From positions 17,993,563 through 18,057,562 of the forward strand of contig NC_057922.1 of NCBI RefSeq assembly GCF_018873765.1: a stretch of DNA of 64,000 nt, read 5' to 3'. This stretch comes from Telopea speciosissima (taxonomy: Eukaryota > Streptophyta > Magnoliopsida > Proteales > Proteaceae). Under the pieces are notes generated by a model, which made no database searches, was not told the DNA's origin, and worked only from the letters and a program-made list of their open reading frames with translations. The position numbers and the translations under genes are program-made. Of this stretch, positions 21,930-33,090 are shown piece after piece. Each line of letters begins with the position of its first letter. Within the stretch, counting starts at the first letter, position 1.

Positions 21930-24900
21930 GGTAAAAATCTTTGTAGATCATCTGCGAGACATTTTCACATTCTGATCATCTTGAATGGGGCTACCTTCAA
22001 GGCCTTTTTGAATTTTTAGGTTAATAACTTGTGATGTGATTTGATTGGCTGTCTGGTGTCTCTAATGTACCTAGCTTATTAAAGCTCAAGGGTAGTTCTT
22101 TTGATCCCTTTGACCCTCTAGAGGTGTTAGGCAAGGTTGCCGGCCGCTCAGTCCCTACTTGTTTATCATAGCAATGAAAACCCTTTTCAGATTATTGACA
22201 CCATGCCGCAAATATAATATTTTTTTAGGGATTAAGGTTGCTATAACTGTTATAGAAATATCCCCTTAAACTTTTTTGTAGATGATATTTTCATCTTTTA
22301 TAGAGTCTTTTCTGGATGATATCTCCACCATCCATGCATATATTCAAGTTTTTTCAAGATTTGATTAGCCAACAAGTTAATTTTAATAGGAGTTGAGTAA
22401 AAATACACCTCCGATTTTGAGAAGCCAAATATGTCGAGCTTTAGGAGTCATAGAAATTGATAGCCAAGCTCCATAAACACAGTTCTCAATCAGGAATCGA
22501 GCCAGCCCATCGGTCCGAGGCAGTGGATTCCTCCGCCAAATGGTCATTTTAAGCTCTACTGTGACGCAGCTTTGCCTAGAGATTGAATCCAAAGGTGGAA
22601 TTGGTTTCATTATAAGAGATGCTCAAGGTCATATCCTCCAAGCTGTATCGGATCCAGTAGCTATGAATGACATTCTTATGGGCGAATCCATGGCAGTTCG
22701 AGCAGGTCTTTTAGCAGTCGCAGAAGCTGGACTGAATCACATATTGGTGGAATCTGATTGCTCAGCCTTGATCTCTTATATCACTAATGCTCGTCCTTCT
22801 CCTGTCTCCATTGGAAGCTTCATTCATGACATCTGCTGTTTGGCTGATCAGTTTAATTTTATTTCTTTTCATCATGTTTCTAGGGATAGGAATCTTATTG
22901 CCGATTCCCTAGCTCGAAAGGCCTTATCCTCTGTAAATAGGATAAATTGGCTAATTTTCAATCCTTGGCTCTTGGATCTTTGTAACTAGGATGTCTCGAG
23001 TGTTACTTGCCTTACCTATCAATAAATTCTCTTTCAACCAAAAAAAAAAAGAAAGAAATTGATAGCAAATTTCTTCAGGAAGCTTTAAGCTCCACCTGCC
23101 TCTATTAAAAAAATTGATTGCAAATCTGTTTTTTCCCCCAAGCTAAGAGCCTAGCTTTGAATCACATTTTAATAGAGAGCAATCAATACTGATGAGTTGA
23201 AAAATTCCATTTCTTTCTCAAACTGGTGGATCAGTGCCTACTGCAATTTCTACCTGTATGATGTCTTGTTTTTTGTTTATTCTTAAAGTCTATTAATCTA
23301 TTATACATTAGAATCTATTAATGCCAGTTTATGGAGAGGAGATTTTCAAGAGAATTAAAGACTCTCGTTCCATCGATCCATACTTGTCAAACTAAGGCCA
23401 ATGGGGGTCTTGGTTTTCGGTTTAGCTTGGATCATAATAAAGCTGATAAGTGCGTGAATAATTTAAAAAAAAAAAAAAAATAATAGGGATGAGTTTGGCT
23501 TAATTAGGAGGAAGCCGATCCTCTTGACTTTATGGAAAAAGTCATGCCTCTTTCTCAATAGAAAACTTTTAGAGATTCAATTCAGATTCATTCACTTCAT
23601 ATGCACCAAGTAGTTATAAATCCTATGACTCCTCCACAAAACCATCCATATAAAACATAACCTCAATTATCTTTTAACTCCCTCCCATTAGTTATACATA
23701 AATAACTAATAATAACTAAAATCTTAATTATTAAAAATATCCTAATTACTAAAATAAAGACACGTAACATAAGCCTTGCTCATTCACCCAAAAAAAAATT
23801 AAACATAAGCCTTGCTCCTTAAGCTTAGCTAGAGGCTCTTAACCATTCCATCAGCCTTGTGGACCAAAATATTTTCTTCGTACCAATTTATTGGATGTAA
23901 AGCTGTCTATTAAGAATGGATCCTGGATAGGATATGGAACAATATCAAATAAACTCTATCTATCAATATTTGGAATGATTCTTGGATTTCTAGTTTATCA
24001 CATTTCCATATCCCATCGCCTGTTTACTCCCAATCTTGCCTTTTCCAAGGTTGATGAGCTTATATGTAATTGGGCCTGCAATTTTAATCTTATTTATTCA
24101 ATATTTCCCCACTTGATTGCTGAATCGATTTTGAAACGCCTCTTATTAACTCCTCATCAAGGCTTCTGGATTCGCTCTGATACTAAATCTGGTTTTCGGC
24201 CGATCAAAATAGAAATACGGGGCAATTTTATCTCTCAATCTTGCAACACTTGCAATGACATCAGTGCCAACAAAAAAATATGGAAATTTATCTGGAAATT
24301 ACAAATCCATCCAAAATTTCGGTTATTTTTATGGAGAGTTTTAGTTGGTGGGGTACACACCAGAGGTAAACTATCTTGGTTTATTATTAATATTATTTTT
24401 TTTTGGCGCGAATCTTGGTTTATTAATATGGACACTTTTTGTGTTTTTTGTTCATCTGGTAATGAAACTGACTAGAATTTGTTCCTCGCATGCCCCATCT
24501 CCAAAAGAATTTGAGCTGCAAGTCCTCTGGGGCTAAGAATTGAGTTCCTTCAAGCTCCTACAATCTTTGATATCTTTCCTTAATGAATCATCTTTCACTC
24601 GAAAAGATTAAAGATTAATGTTATCAGTAACATCCATTATTTTTATTTTATTTGGTCTGCTCGCAACTACTCTGTTTTAACCATGTACCTCCTAACCCTT
24701 TTATCATTATGTCTAAAATTATCAGATTGATACTAGTATGCGAATCTATAATTGTCTCCTCCCACCCCGTGGTAGCATCCACCTTACATTTCCAGTTTTT
24801 AATGAAGCTGTCCACTACTGATCTCTCATTCATCATCTGTGATGGGAGCTATGATCATAATACTTGAGAGGATGGTTGATCTTCTGTAATATTTTTTGAA
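21930..24900 (+). mobile_element. Degenerate L1-type LINE ORF2, plus strand, interrupted
   Basis: Plus-strand frames give DHLEWGYLQGLFEFLG (about 21980), SRGVRQG and LSPYLFIIAMKTL (about 22130-22190), then FFVDDIFIF (about 22270), the RT catalytic motif. After an inserted younger LINE (22465-23053) the ORF resumes. ANGGLGFRFSLDHNKA lies near 23400, is cut by about 370 bp of unrelated DNA, and resumes as KALLLKLS near 23810. SINIWNDSWISSL follows, then the zinc-knuckle region with KIWKFIWKLQIHPKFRLFLW (about 24265-24335). This is the normal order RT, connector, zf-RVT of plant LINEs. Many stops make it nonfunctional. Confidence 0.65.
22465..23053 (+). mobile_element. 5'-truncated LINE 3' end with RNase H domain, poly(A) and 13-bp TSD
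   Basis: The insertion is flanked by AGAAATTGATAGC at 22452-22464 and 23054-23066 and ends in a poly(A) tract (about 23039-23050), the hallmark of target-primed reverse transcription. It encodes WIPPPNGHFKLYCDAALPRD, then, after a frameshift, GGIGFIIRDAQGHIL, ILVESDCSALISYI and RDRNLIADSLARKAL. This is an RVT_3-type RNase H domain with the D-E-D-D pattern largely visible, ending at a stop at 22987-22989. The host DNA is the older LINE. Confidence 0.8.
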
Positions 24901-25690
24901 AAAAATTGTGTTGGAATTCATGGACTTTGGATTTGGAAGATATTCACAAGAAGCACAAGCAAAGGGATTTCAGCAAGGACTTCAAGATGCAAAGTCATTG
25001 GAATATGTAACCATTGATGTTTAGACTGACTATTATGAGTTAGTAAGCAGGTTTGAGAAGGGCAGAGTCTGTAAATGGCATTGGGAACTGTTTTCTTTGT
25101 GTTTGGATATTAATACCTTTTTGCTCAAGTGTTTTACCTTAGTTTCTGTGATTAAGCAGGTTAGATGGCTGATCAATTGCACACAGGCTGGCTAATAAAC
25201 CCAGGTCCGAAAAACATAGGGGAGTATGTTGGAGGATTTATACTCTGATCTTTTTTGCTTTTAGTTCTTTCTTTATATAATGTTCCTCAAGCGCCCAAAA
25301 AAAAATTCTCATTCTACTCCTTTTCTTGTTTGAATAGAAACTTTGCAAACAGAGTTGAACCATTAATCCATTTGTTTCAATGCAGCAAAGGGCATATTGA
25401 ACAGTTTGATGGTAGATTGGTAATTCTCATTCATGTTCTATACATTTCAACTGAATCAAGAAAGAGTACCGACCCCCAAAAAAAAAAAACACAAAAAGAA
25501 GAGAGAGCCAAATCATGGGCAAAACCCCATGCAGAAGCTAGATTCATTTGTTGCAACCCCAGGGACAAACAGAAATAATATAGCAGAACTCCATTAAAAG
25601 AAGTCACCCACATACCCAACCAGGAGAGGTCTAATATACATATAAAAATAACACACAATGAACAGCAACAATCTTTAGTAATATTCCCAG
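24901..25690. other. Intergenic, nothing recognised
   Basis: No conserved motif was found. The overlapping frames at 25255-25742 on both strands look fortuitous. Confidence 0.35.
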
Positions 25691-26223
25691 GTATCCACAC
25701 ATTTGGAAACTCTTTAATTCCGTTATGTTCATGGTGCACCACAATTGTACCGGTTGCATCAACAGCCTCCCTTTCCCATGGCTCATAGCTTGGTCAAACA
25801 GAGTCCTCTCCTAGCTAGGCTAATACCCAATCACAGGCATTTGGAGTAGAGCATAGTGGGTCTATATCTTTATCAGGATAATGATGCCAATGCAAACTCA
25901 AGGTGATGGAAACAGCAGACCTGTTTAGAGTAGCGACACTCCCTCATAGAATTGATTTTTAACCACCTGAAAAAGAAATAGTTGTTGATTAACTCTTAAG
26001 GTGAACCACATTGAGTACCAGAACTTTGGAAATAGTACCTCAGTATAACCGTTGAGGCGAGTGCAGTATACTGGTGCTTTTTTTATTTTCCTTCCAGGTC
26101 AGAAGCATCGATATCCTTCACCACAGAAAAGCTCCGAAACTTGGGAGGATTTACTAAAAGGATCTGAATGAGTGCAAGGTGAGAAAGCTCAGCATTTGTT
26201 TGACTGCATCACAAAGGGATCAC

Positions 26224-26366
26224 GGATCCGGCTGCTCTCCTACGACCTGCCCCACCTCCCTCCCTCCTACCAGACACAAACAGGGGTGGACTCCAGGGTG
26301 GTCCTTTTGTCCCTGTTTGTGTCTGGTAGGAGGGAGGGAGGTGGGGCAGGTCATAGGAGAGGATCC
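26224..26366. repeat. Near-perfect hairpin (foldback/MITE-like), ~50-bp stem
   Basis: 26224-26285 and 26311-26366 are inverted copies. The paired part from CTCTCCTACGACCTGCCC to CAGACACAAACAGGG has one mismatch, with a loop of about 25 nt. GGATCC stands at both outer ends. Direct GGGATCAC octamers at 26216-26223 and 26374-26381 may be an 8-bp target duplication, which would suggest a hAT-type MITE. A small-RNA precursor is an alternative. Confidence 0.75.
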
Positions 26367-27455
26367 GGACGCAGGGATCACCCCAAGATTTCAGCAACTC
26401 CATACAACGTTCTGATTAATTGAATCATGAACTGCGGTGTTGTGGTGTAATTGGATATCACGCAAGTCTAACACACTGAAGGTCTGTCCCTGAGTGCCCC
26501 AAAATACTCACCAAAAAAAATTGGAATCATGATGAAAAACAACAATAAAAAAAAACGAAACATCCAAAGAGGATACTAGAATGGCAGAATATGATTTGTT
26601 TAGCACCACAAGTTCAGATATTAGAGTGCAAGTGTGTGTGTCATTTAATCAATCATGGAAATGTATTCAGCTAGATGTGAAAAAAAAAAATTACATAGCA
26701 GATGCTTAATATGAACATCTTTTTTTTAATGGTCTTTAAGGTTAGACACAGATAACTAACCATAGATCCTTATGCTCTGAACTTGGTACACATGGGTAGT
26801 AGTTATTGGGACCCCAAGCCAGTGCAGGGCCAGTGCAGGGATCCTGCAACCTCTTATGTAAAATGCCCCTTGTATATGATATTTTCCTTCATAGAATTGC
26901 ATTGGATTTTTTTTTTTTTAGAGGGGGGGAGGGGGTAAGTCATCAAATGTAGGGTTGATGAATTGATTTTCCACAGGTTCCTTTGGTTCCCACAAGTTAC
27001 AGACATAGGATCATCCATAGGAGAATCATGAGCTTAGGGGAAAGCAGTAAGTCTAATGAATGACCTTAGAGTTAACTGAAAGTTGGTTGATGATCCAAGA
27101 CAAGCTGATGATCATATAGACCGCAATTGTGGAGCAGGCCTAGCATAGGGTATAAGGATAGTCATATGCTAGGCCTAGGCCCACCCAAAGTCAGGCCAGG
27201 CTTTCTTGAGCATTGAGTATTAGATAAGTTATACCACTCTTCTATTTCAAAGTTTATCTGGAGAGTATTTTCTTTCTAAGAGAATTGAGACATAATCGCA
27301 TATTCATGTGTCCATGAATTCATATTCATCATTGAACATTAGGCATACATACAAATATGGGTACAATTGAATACATATACTTCATATATAATATGGTAAA
27401 TAATATACTATGTATTTTATTGTTGGGCTGAACTTGGATGTCAAGCCAGGCCCAC

Positions 27456-27530
27456 TGATGCAGCCAATCAATGCTAATCCCAAATTAGGAACCAAGGATT
27501 TGATTGGCTGCATCAACTTGGTATCAGAGC
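27456..27530 (+). repeat. 16-bp inverted repeats followed by an initiator-tRNA primer binding site
   Basis: TGATGCAGCCAATCAA (27456-27471) is inverted exactly at 27500-27515 as TTGATTGGCTGCATCA. Three bases later lies TGGTATCAGAGC (27519-27530), which matches the primer binding site complementary to initiator Met-tRNA used by plant LTR elements. This looks like the end of an LTR, or a very short LTR, of an element whose other end I cannot find. Confidence 0.5.
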
Positions 27531-27549
27531 CTAATTTGGCCATGGATAC

Positions 27550-27851
27550 TGTTGGAACCGCTTCCTGGCCGACCTTGTAGGAAAGGGAAGAAACAATATG
27601 TATATCAAACAGGAACTCTAATACGGCGGACTATCCAAAGGGGGACAAGGGTGGATAAATAATTTCAACACCTGTCCCCTCCCAGGGGGACTCAATACCG
27701 TGACCCCTGCCTGCTCTGATAGCATGTTGGAACCACTTCCTCTAAAAGGCCGACCTTTTAGGAAAGGGAGGAAACAATATGTATATCAAACAGAAGCTCT
27801 AACACGATAGACTATCCAAAGGAGGACACGGGTGGATAAATAATTTCAACA
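27550..27851 (-). mobile_element. TRIM (terminal-repeat retrotransposon in miniature), 302 bp
   Basis: Two direct repeats, 27550-27670 (121 bp) and 27725-27851 (127 bp), both run TGTTGGAAC...TTTCAACA. They are separated by only 54 bp. Read on the minus strand, the sequence next to the upstream repeat is TGCTATCAGAGC (27724-27713), one mismatch from the standard plant Met-tRNA primer binding site. A purine tract GGGAGGGGACAGG directly precedes the other repeat. LTR, PBS, PPT, LTR with no coding capacity defines a TRIM. The flanks GATAC and ATAAC are not a clean 5-bp duplication. Confidence 0.8.
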
Positions 27852-28221
27852 ATAACTTAGGCAAGCTTACAAATAGAAGGTAGAAAATAGAAACTTCCTA
27901 AAACCAAAATAGAAGGTAGGAAAATAGCAACTAATGAAAATTAGAAACTAACTGAAAATAGAAACTATTAAGGCTTTATAGATCCAACCTTCTAAACAAG
28001 CAAGGAAACAAAAATAGAAACTAATAGATTTAGTAACTAGGTACTACTAAGAGAATAGTAACAAAATAAAATCAGATCTTCACACCAGCTGTCCATATCA
28101 GCCCCCAAATCACTGTTCACGTGAACAGTAACTCTTTTTTTTTTTTTGAAACTTCTGTCTGTCTTCTTCATGCTTCTCTCTGGGCTGGGTCTGCCTTAGG
28201 TGATGCTCCATCAAACCAACA

Positions 28222-28382
28222 AAAACTTGCCACGTCATCAGACCAGGCTGCTTCTCACAGCAATCGAACCATGAAAACCAGCAAGAGATCGATTGCAGCC
28301 AAGATCAACACAATAATGAAGAACAAATTAACTAACTTGTCACATCATCAGACCAGGCTGCTTCTCACAGCAGTCGAATCCA
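28222..28382 (+). repeat. Direct duplication of a ~45-bp unit
   Basis: CATCAGACCAGGCTGCTTCT and its surroundings occur at about 28222-28267 and about 28336-28382. The overlapping 105-aa frame (28121-28438) has no recognisable motif and is probably fortuitous. Confidence 0.65.
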
Positions 28383-28618
28383 CAACCTTGCTGGGCCGGT
28401 TTTGGGACTGGTTCCTGTGGGTACATATGGACTTGTGATCTACATCAGTTATCCAACGCTCACCTAATCCAATCAATCAGGTCAATTTTTGTACTTCATC
28501 CAGTTTTCAAGCTCTCCATACACTTCTCTTTGGAGGATAAGTTGACATATAATTGAATTAAAAGAAGATAGGCAACACACATAAACAATACAAGAATGTA
28601 CAGAGGAAATGGTAATCA

Positions 28619-28804
28619 TCTAATTAATATTATAGCCATGAGTTAGTACTATATCAGCCTCATCCGACTGTGGGATCTAATTAATATTATAGCCATGAGT
28701 TACAACAGATCCAACGCTTGGATCAATTTATTATTTGGAGGGTCTTATTGTCATATTGAGAGAGCTGTTCGATCCAAATATCAACCTCATCCGACTGTGG
28801 GATC
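28619..28804 (+). repeat. Short tandem duplications
   Basis: TAATATTATAGCCATGAGTT occurs at about 28624 and about 28682, and CCTCATCCGACTGTGGGATC at about 28657 and about 28784, indicating local duplication. Confidence 0.6.
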
Positions 28805-28919
28805 ATGTTTTACTTAACACTTTCTAATTCGGCCATATTGTGTACTGTTGGGATTGCTGTGTTTCTGTCCTGTGGACAATTGTGTTCTATTATTTTTAAC
28901 TTATCTAACCTAGAATGCA

Positions 28920-29665
28920 TCAATTTGACTCACGTTCACCCTAACTTGATTAAATTGGCAAAGAACAGTCCCAAATGTTGCTCTAAATGATAGTCTAGGC
29001 TGGAAAGAGTTCTTCATGTGGCCACTGCCAAGGACCATATATTAACTAGAATTCATCTAAAATCAAGGGCCTTTAGTCTCCTCAATGTATGCCTTTTCCA
29101 TCTGAAAGATGCTGAAACAGTTACAATATACTATACCTATGTATGGTTCCTACACTAGTTTAAAGGATAAAATTAAAATGCTCCAGCAGGGTCGTCTTCA
29201 TGCACTAAAAGATCCTAGAATTCCTTCCCTTTAGCCAACTCTCCACTACTGGACAGAGACATCCACAGCACTTGTCCTCTTGTACCAAGTCCAAAACTGT
29301 TACCAGGATAAAATTAAACCAGGAATTTGTCTCACGCTCACCCTAACTCGATTAAATTGGCAAAGAACAGTCCCAAATATTGCTCAAGTGATAGGCCAGG
29401 CTAAAAAGAGTTCTTCAAGTGGCCACTGACAGGGACCATATATTAACTAGAACTTATCCAAAATCAAGGGCCTTTAATCTCCTCAATGTATGCCTTTTCC
29501 ACCTAAAAAATGCTGAAACAGTTACAATATACTATACACTACCCATGCATGTTTCTAGTGCCAAGGACCATATACTAACTAGAAATCATCTAAAATCAAA
29601 GGGTCTTAGTCTCCTGAATGTATGTTTTTTCCACCTGAAAGATACTGAAACAGTAACAATATAAC
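28920..29665 (+). repeat. Tandem array of a ~220-bp unit, two and a half copies
   Basis: 28920-29138 and 29323-29540 are similar over their full length (shared blocks include TTGGCAAAGAACAGTCCCAA and CTCCTCAATGTATGCC). 29558-29665 repeats the second half. The copies have diverged and encode nothing recognisable. Confidence 0.75.
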
Positions 29666-30690
29666 TGAATGTACTGTCCATTCAATTTGATAATCGAACA
29701 GGGAATTTTGAGAAAGTTGTATTGAAACAATCAGTATTTTGGTAACTCCCTTAGACCATGTTGATTAAAAAGGGCCTTGTTCAGTTGTTCCTTCCCTCGG
29801 TAAATATACAGATAAAGAGGGGAAGTGAGAGAGAGAGGTTTACAAATACCAATTATTACAGGATAATAACCTTTCATAGTTTATTAAAAGTTTTATTTCT
29901 TAATTAGCTGAAAAGTTATGCTTTGCTAATCATTCCAACCCTATGACATCAGTAAAATTAAAGAATGCTTCAATATAAATTCTTTGAATAAAAAACCATT
30001 ATCACTGAACTTCACGATACTTACCTAATTACTTTCCACCATTCATCGTTAACAACATTTTTAGTAAAATTTTGAGTCACTATTTACAGTAAATGTTGAC
30101 GTACCCTGCAGAAAATCATGACATACTAGCTGCAATCGATTTAGAGGATCTAAATTTGTTCTACCTAACTATGTTTGGATTGAGGGAATTAAAGCTTCTG
30201 CCAGTTTAGGTGAGTTGTTAATAATTTAAACTATGCTTCGAGATGAAGCTTCAGATTGAATACCCATGGTAATAAATAATTTCCATATTTCAAGAGGATT
30301 TAATTCTGTGATTTTGGTGGTAGCTTGATTTCTTTAATCCTCGGGGTTTCACTGGGGAGATAACACAAGCTGTCATGTCACTTCCTCAATTTTGGGATTA
30401 GCTGCACCTGATAAAATTTAAATGATGATATTCTCAATTCCAGCAGGTTGGACTCTTGAAGATACAAATAGACGCTTACTCTAAGTCTAAGCCATTGTTC
30501 AGCACTTCCATCCTTTAAACCCTAATGCAACCTCACCTAATGGCTGCGGTGAAATATATATCCCTGTTTTAGAGTTGTTTGTAACTTAATGTCAAAATTA
30601 CCTCAATCCTCCCCCCTCCCCTTTTTTTTTGGTGATAGGAACAACATCTTAATCCTTCGTACTTACCTACAAAACTGTGCATAGTACCAC
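29666..30690. other. No gene recognised (intron of the ankyrin pseudogene)
   Basis: AT-rich sequence without conserved motifs. It lies between the tandem array and the block homologous to intron 2 of the intact ankyrin gene. Confidence 0.4.
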
Positions 30691-31234
30691 ATAAGAATGC
30701 TAAAAACCCAACGTTTTCTTTTATATGTTTTCGTAAAGACCCTACCTTAATCTTTCAATAGAAGCAGAAGCTTTATTCACCAATTCTACATCACCTATGG
30801 ACAATAATTTTCAATATACACTACTACCAGACAAACTAAGGAGCTTTTGATGAACAATAAATGATTTTAAAAAAAAAAAAGGAAAATTACTAAATTACAT
30901 TAGTATGAAAAAAAAAAAAAAAAAAAACATAAAAAAGCATGGCCAGCAATCAAATGAAACACCACAAAAAGAGATCACACCAGAGTTATGGTGACAAAGA
31001 TAGCAACCTGGTAATCCTTATGAACCATTAGAAAGAAGATAGATACCTCATACTTTTTTAGCTTTAACCTTATGAGTCATCAATATCATCACATCAAGCA
31101 ACCTGTAAACAAATATTCGAGTAAAACATAAGTAACCAAATAACTTTCAAACTATTAAAAGGAATACAGAGCATTGGACTATATGATAGCTATGGTAAAG
31201 TAAGCCTCTCAAGATAGATTGTGCTGTATGGTAC

Positions 31235-31310
31235 AGTGGTAAAAAAATAATAACAATAATGGCAATAATGGAGCAACCTTACCGTTGCCACTGAGGCCCG
31301 CCCCCAATAA
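31235..31310 (-). mobile_element. Au-type SINE 5' fragment
   Basis: On the minus strand GGGCGGGCCTCAGTGGCAAC and AAGGTTGCTCC resemble the start of the tRNA-derived Au SINE copy at 37981-38112. Only the head is present. Confidence 0.35.
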
Positions 31311-31708
31311 TGGCTATGAATATGATAGATAATTAGTATTGAGTGCCCCCCCCCCCCCAACAGCCCCTAAAAAAAAACAACAGCAGCAGTATAGTTAAGT
31401 AGAATCACTACTATACCACCTCCCATTGTATGTTTCTCTGACAATATGAAAAGGGCTTCCAAAAACCAACAGAAGGGCCTCTAGCAATGCTTCATCAAGA
31501 CATTTCTGATAAATAGAAAAGACAGTTCAACCAATAAAAGTCACACCTCATCTCAAGGAAGGTTCACATCCAACTCAGTGACTACACTTTATTCACCTCA
31601 TCTACATTACTCTAATAATCCTGTCTTTCACGAGAGGACCAAGCATATTGAAGTGGGTTATCACTTTGTTCAGAAATCAGTCTTGAAGAAGCTAACTGAG
31701 ACTCCTTG

Positions 31709-33090
31709 ATGCAGCTCCAAGTAGGAAGAAGAAGAAGAAGTCCTGAACTTAGGGCTTAAGTAGGGAGCCATAGGTTAGGTTTATTTGCTAGTATTCTCCA
31801 TACTTAGTTTAATTTTTCTGTTTTTAGATTGAACCGGTTTAGAATTGGTTGTATCCAATTGGTTCAAGTGGTCCAATTTAAGTTATTTAGCTAATTAGTT
31901 CTTAACTTAAGTTAGTAGGGCTATCTTACTCATTTTACTGTTTTAATTAGTTAAGTTAGATTTAAACCTCTCCCTTCCACGATTTTGTGAAGGAGAAGTC
32001 TTTAATTTGTATTAGGATTTGGCATTAGCCATATTATAAATAAGATAAATCGTGGAGGCTCCCCCACAATTGAAGATTTGAAAACAAAAAGACTGTTTGC
32101 TGGCTGCCGATTGCTGCTGCTGCTGCTCCTACTCCTTGGAGTGTTGCCTTGTGGATCTATCAAGGAAGAAAGACAGGTGGATCTCCTATGACTCCTTACG
32201 CCGTAACGGCTGGGAGGTTCTCTCTTTGAAGGTGGCTCTATCCTTCATCCCTTATTCAGACTTGCTGCTAGTGGAGTTCTGCTGTAAATTTGGATCTTAA
32301 TTTTTGTTTTCCATTCGTCCTCCCCCCCCCCCCAATCGATTCCCCCTTTATTTTTATTTGATTTTCCCCATAAACCCTAATCTGACATTGTCTCTGTGAG
32401 ACCCTAGAACCTGTCCAGCCTTCATCCTTCATCTGTTTTTCATAAAAATCAAACCACAGCCTCCTCATACCAACCCTTCCACTCAACCAGACCTGCAGCA
32501 CAATCTGATCAGTCAGAACCCTGGTTTCCCCTACCACCATTAAAATCCCAAAACCCTAAAATAGTCTAAAACCTGTACAGCCTATTCTAACCATCAGAAT
32601 TGGCCTAAACTTTGATCGAACCTTGTTCCCCTTGCCAGTAAAACTCGACCACAGTCCCAGCCCAAAAATCCCATCCTAAACCCTAGTTTTCAACTTAGAT
32701 CCTAAAACCTCAAACCTTAACCCTAACCCTAAAATTCTGAAATTTGAATTTTGAATCAAAGCTTATTAAAATCTGTTTTAATAGCTTCCCCTAAGCCTGC
32801 CTATTAAAATCAGATATACATTACCCCATTCCCCCATACCTAACCCTAGAATTTAACCTAAAAACCCTAATTCTGCCCAATCAAACCAGCAGCCCTTTTT
32901 AGATCCTATTGCTTGGCTCCTAGTAGGTTTCCTACCTATCTAGGACTACATTACTTCTGTTGTTCCTTCGTCAGAGCATCTTGCTGACGTGTTCACAAAG
33001 TCTTTGTTTGCTCCCAGTTTTCATTCTTGTTGTAGCATGTTGTGCATGGGTGATATATATGCTCTAGCTTGAGGTGGGTGTTAAGCAAGG
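31709..33090 (+). mobile_element. LTR-retrotransposon remnant with Copia RNase H tail
   Basis: At 32965-33075 one frame reads EHLADVFTKSLFAPSFHSCC and MCMGDIYALA-like residues before a stop. This is the C-terminus of Copia polyproteins (EQLADIFTKSL...GMGDIYAPA type), followed by a purine-rich GAGGTGGGTG tract. Upstream, 31709-32330 has LTR-like features (TATTATAAATAAG box, CT-rich leader), but no matching partner was found. The internal coding region is otherwise missing. Confidence 0.5.

Larger units (their letters stand above)
25700..31110 (-). pseudogene. Decayed duplicate of the ankyrin-repeat gene
   Basis: Sequence similar to exons of the intact ankyrin gene (38893-50443) occurs here in the same order and strand. 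A degenerate last exon lies at about 25700-25797 (shared TTTGGAAACTCT and GTTGCATCAA blocks). Exon 5 remnants lie at about 25918-25975 (shared ACAGACCTGTTTAG and TTAACCACCTG). Exon 4 remnants lie at about 26037-26110 (ACCTCAGTATAACCGTTGAGG). An exon 2-like block sits at about 31035-31105. Intronic blocks are also shared, for example AGAAGCAGAAGCTTTATT at about 30762 and about 48529. A copy that keeps introns is a DNA-level duplication, not a retrocopy. Exons contain stops and indels; exons 1 and 3 were not found. A hairpin element, a TRIM and tandem repeats lie inside. Confidence 0.6.

Noticed and set aside
23767-23817. Direct repeat ACATAAGCCTTGCTC as a target duplication
   Set aside because: The two copies are separated by only about 21 bp of A-rich DNA, so replication slippage or a lost insert cannot be told apart.
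32710-32735. Interstitial telomere repeat (CCCTAACCCTAA)
   Set aside because: Only two imperfect units in a CT/A-rich stretch with many CCCTAAA-like words.
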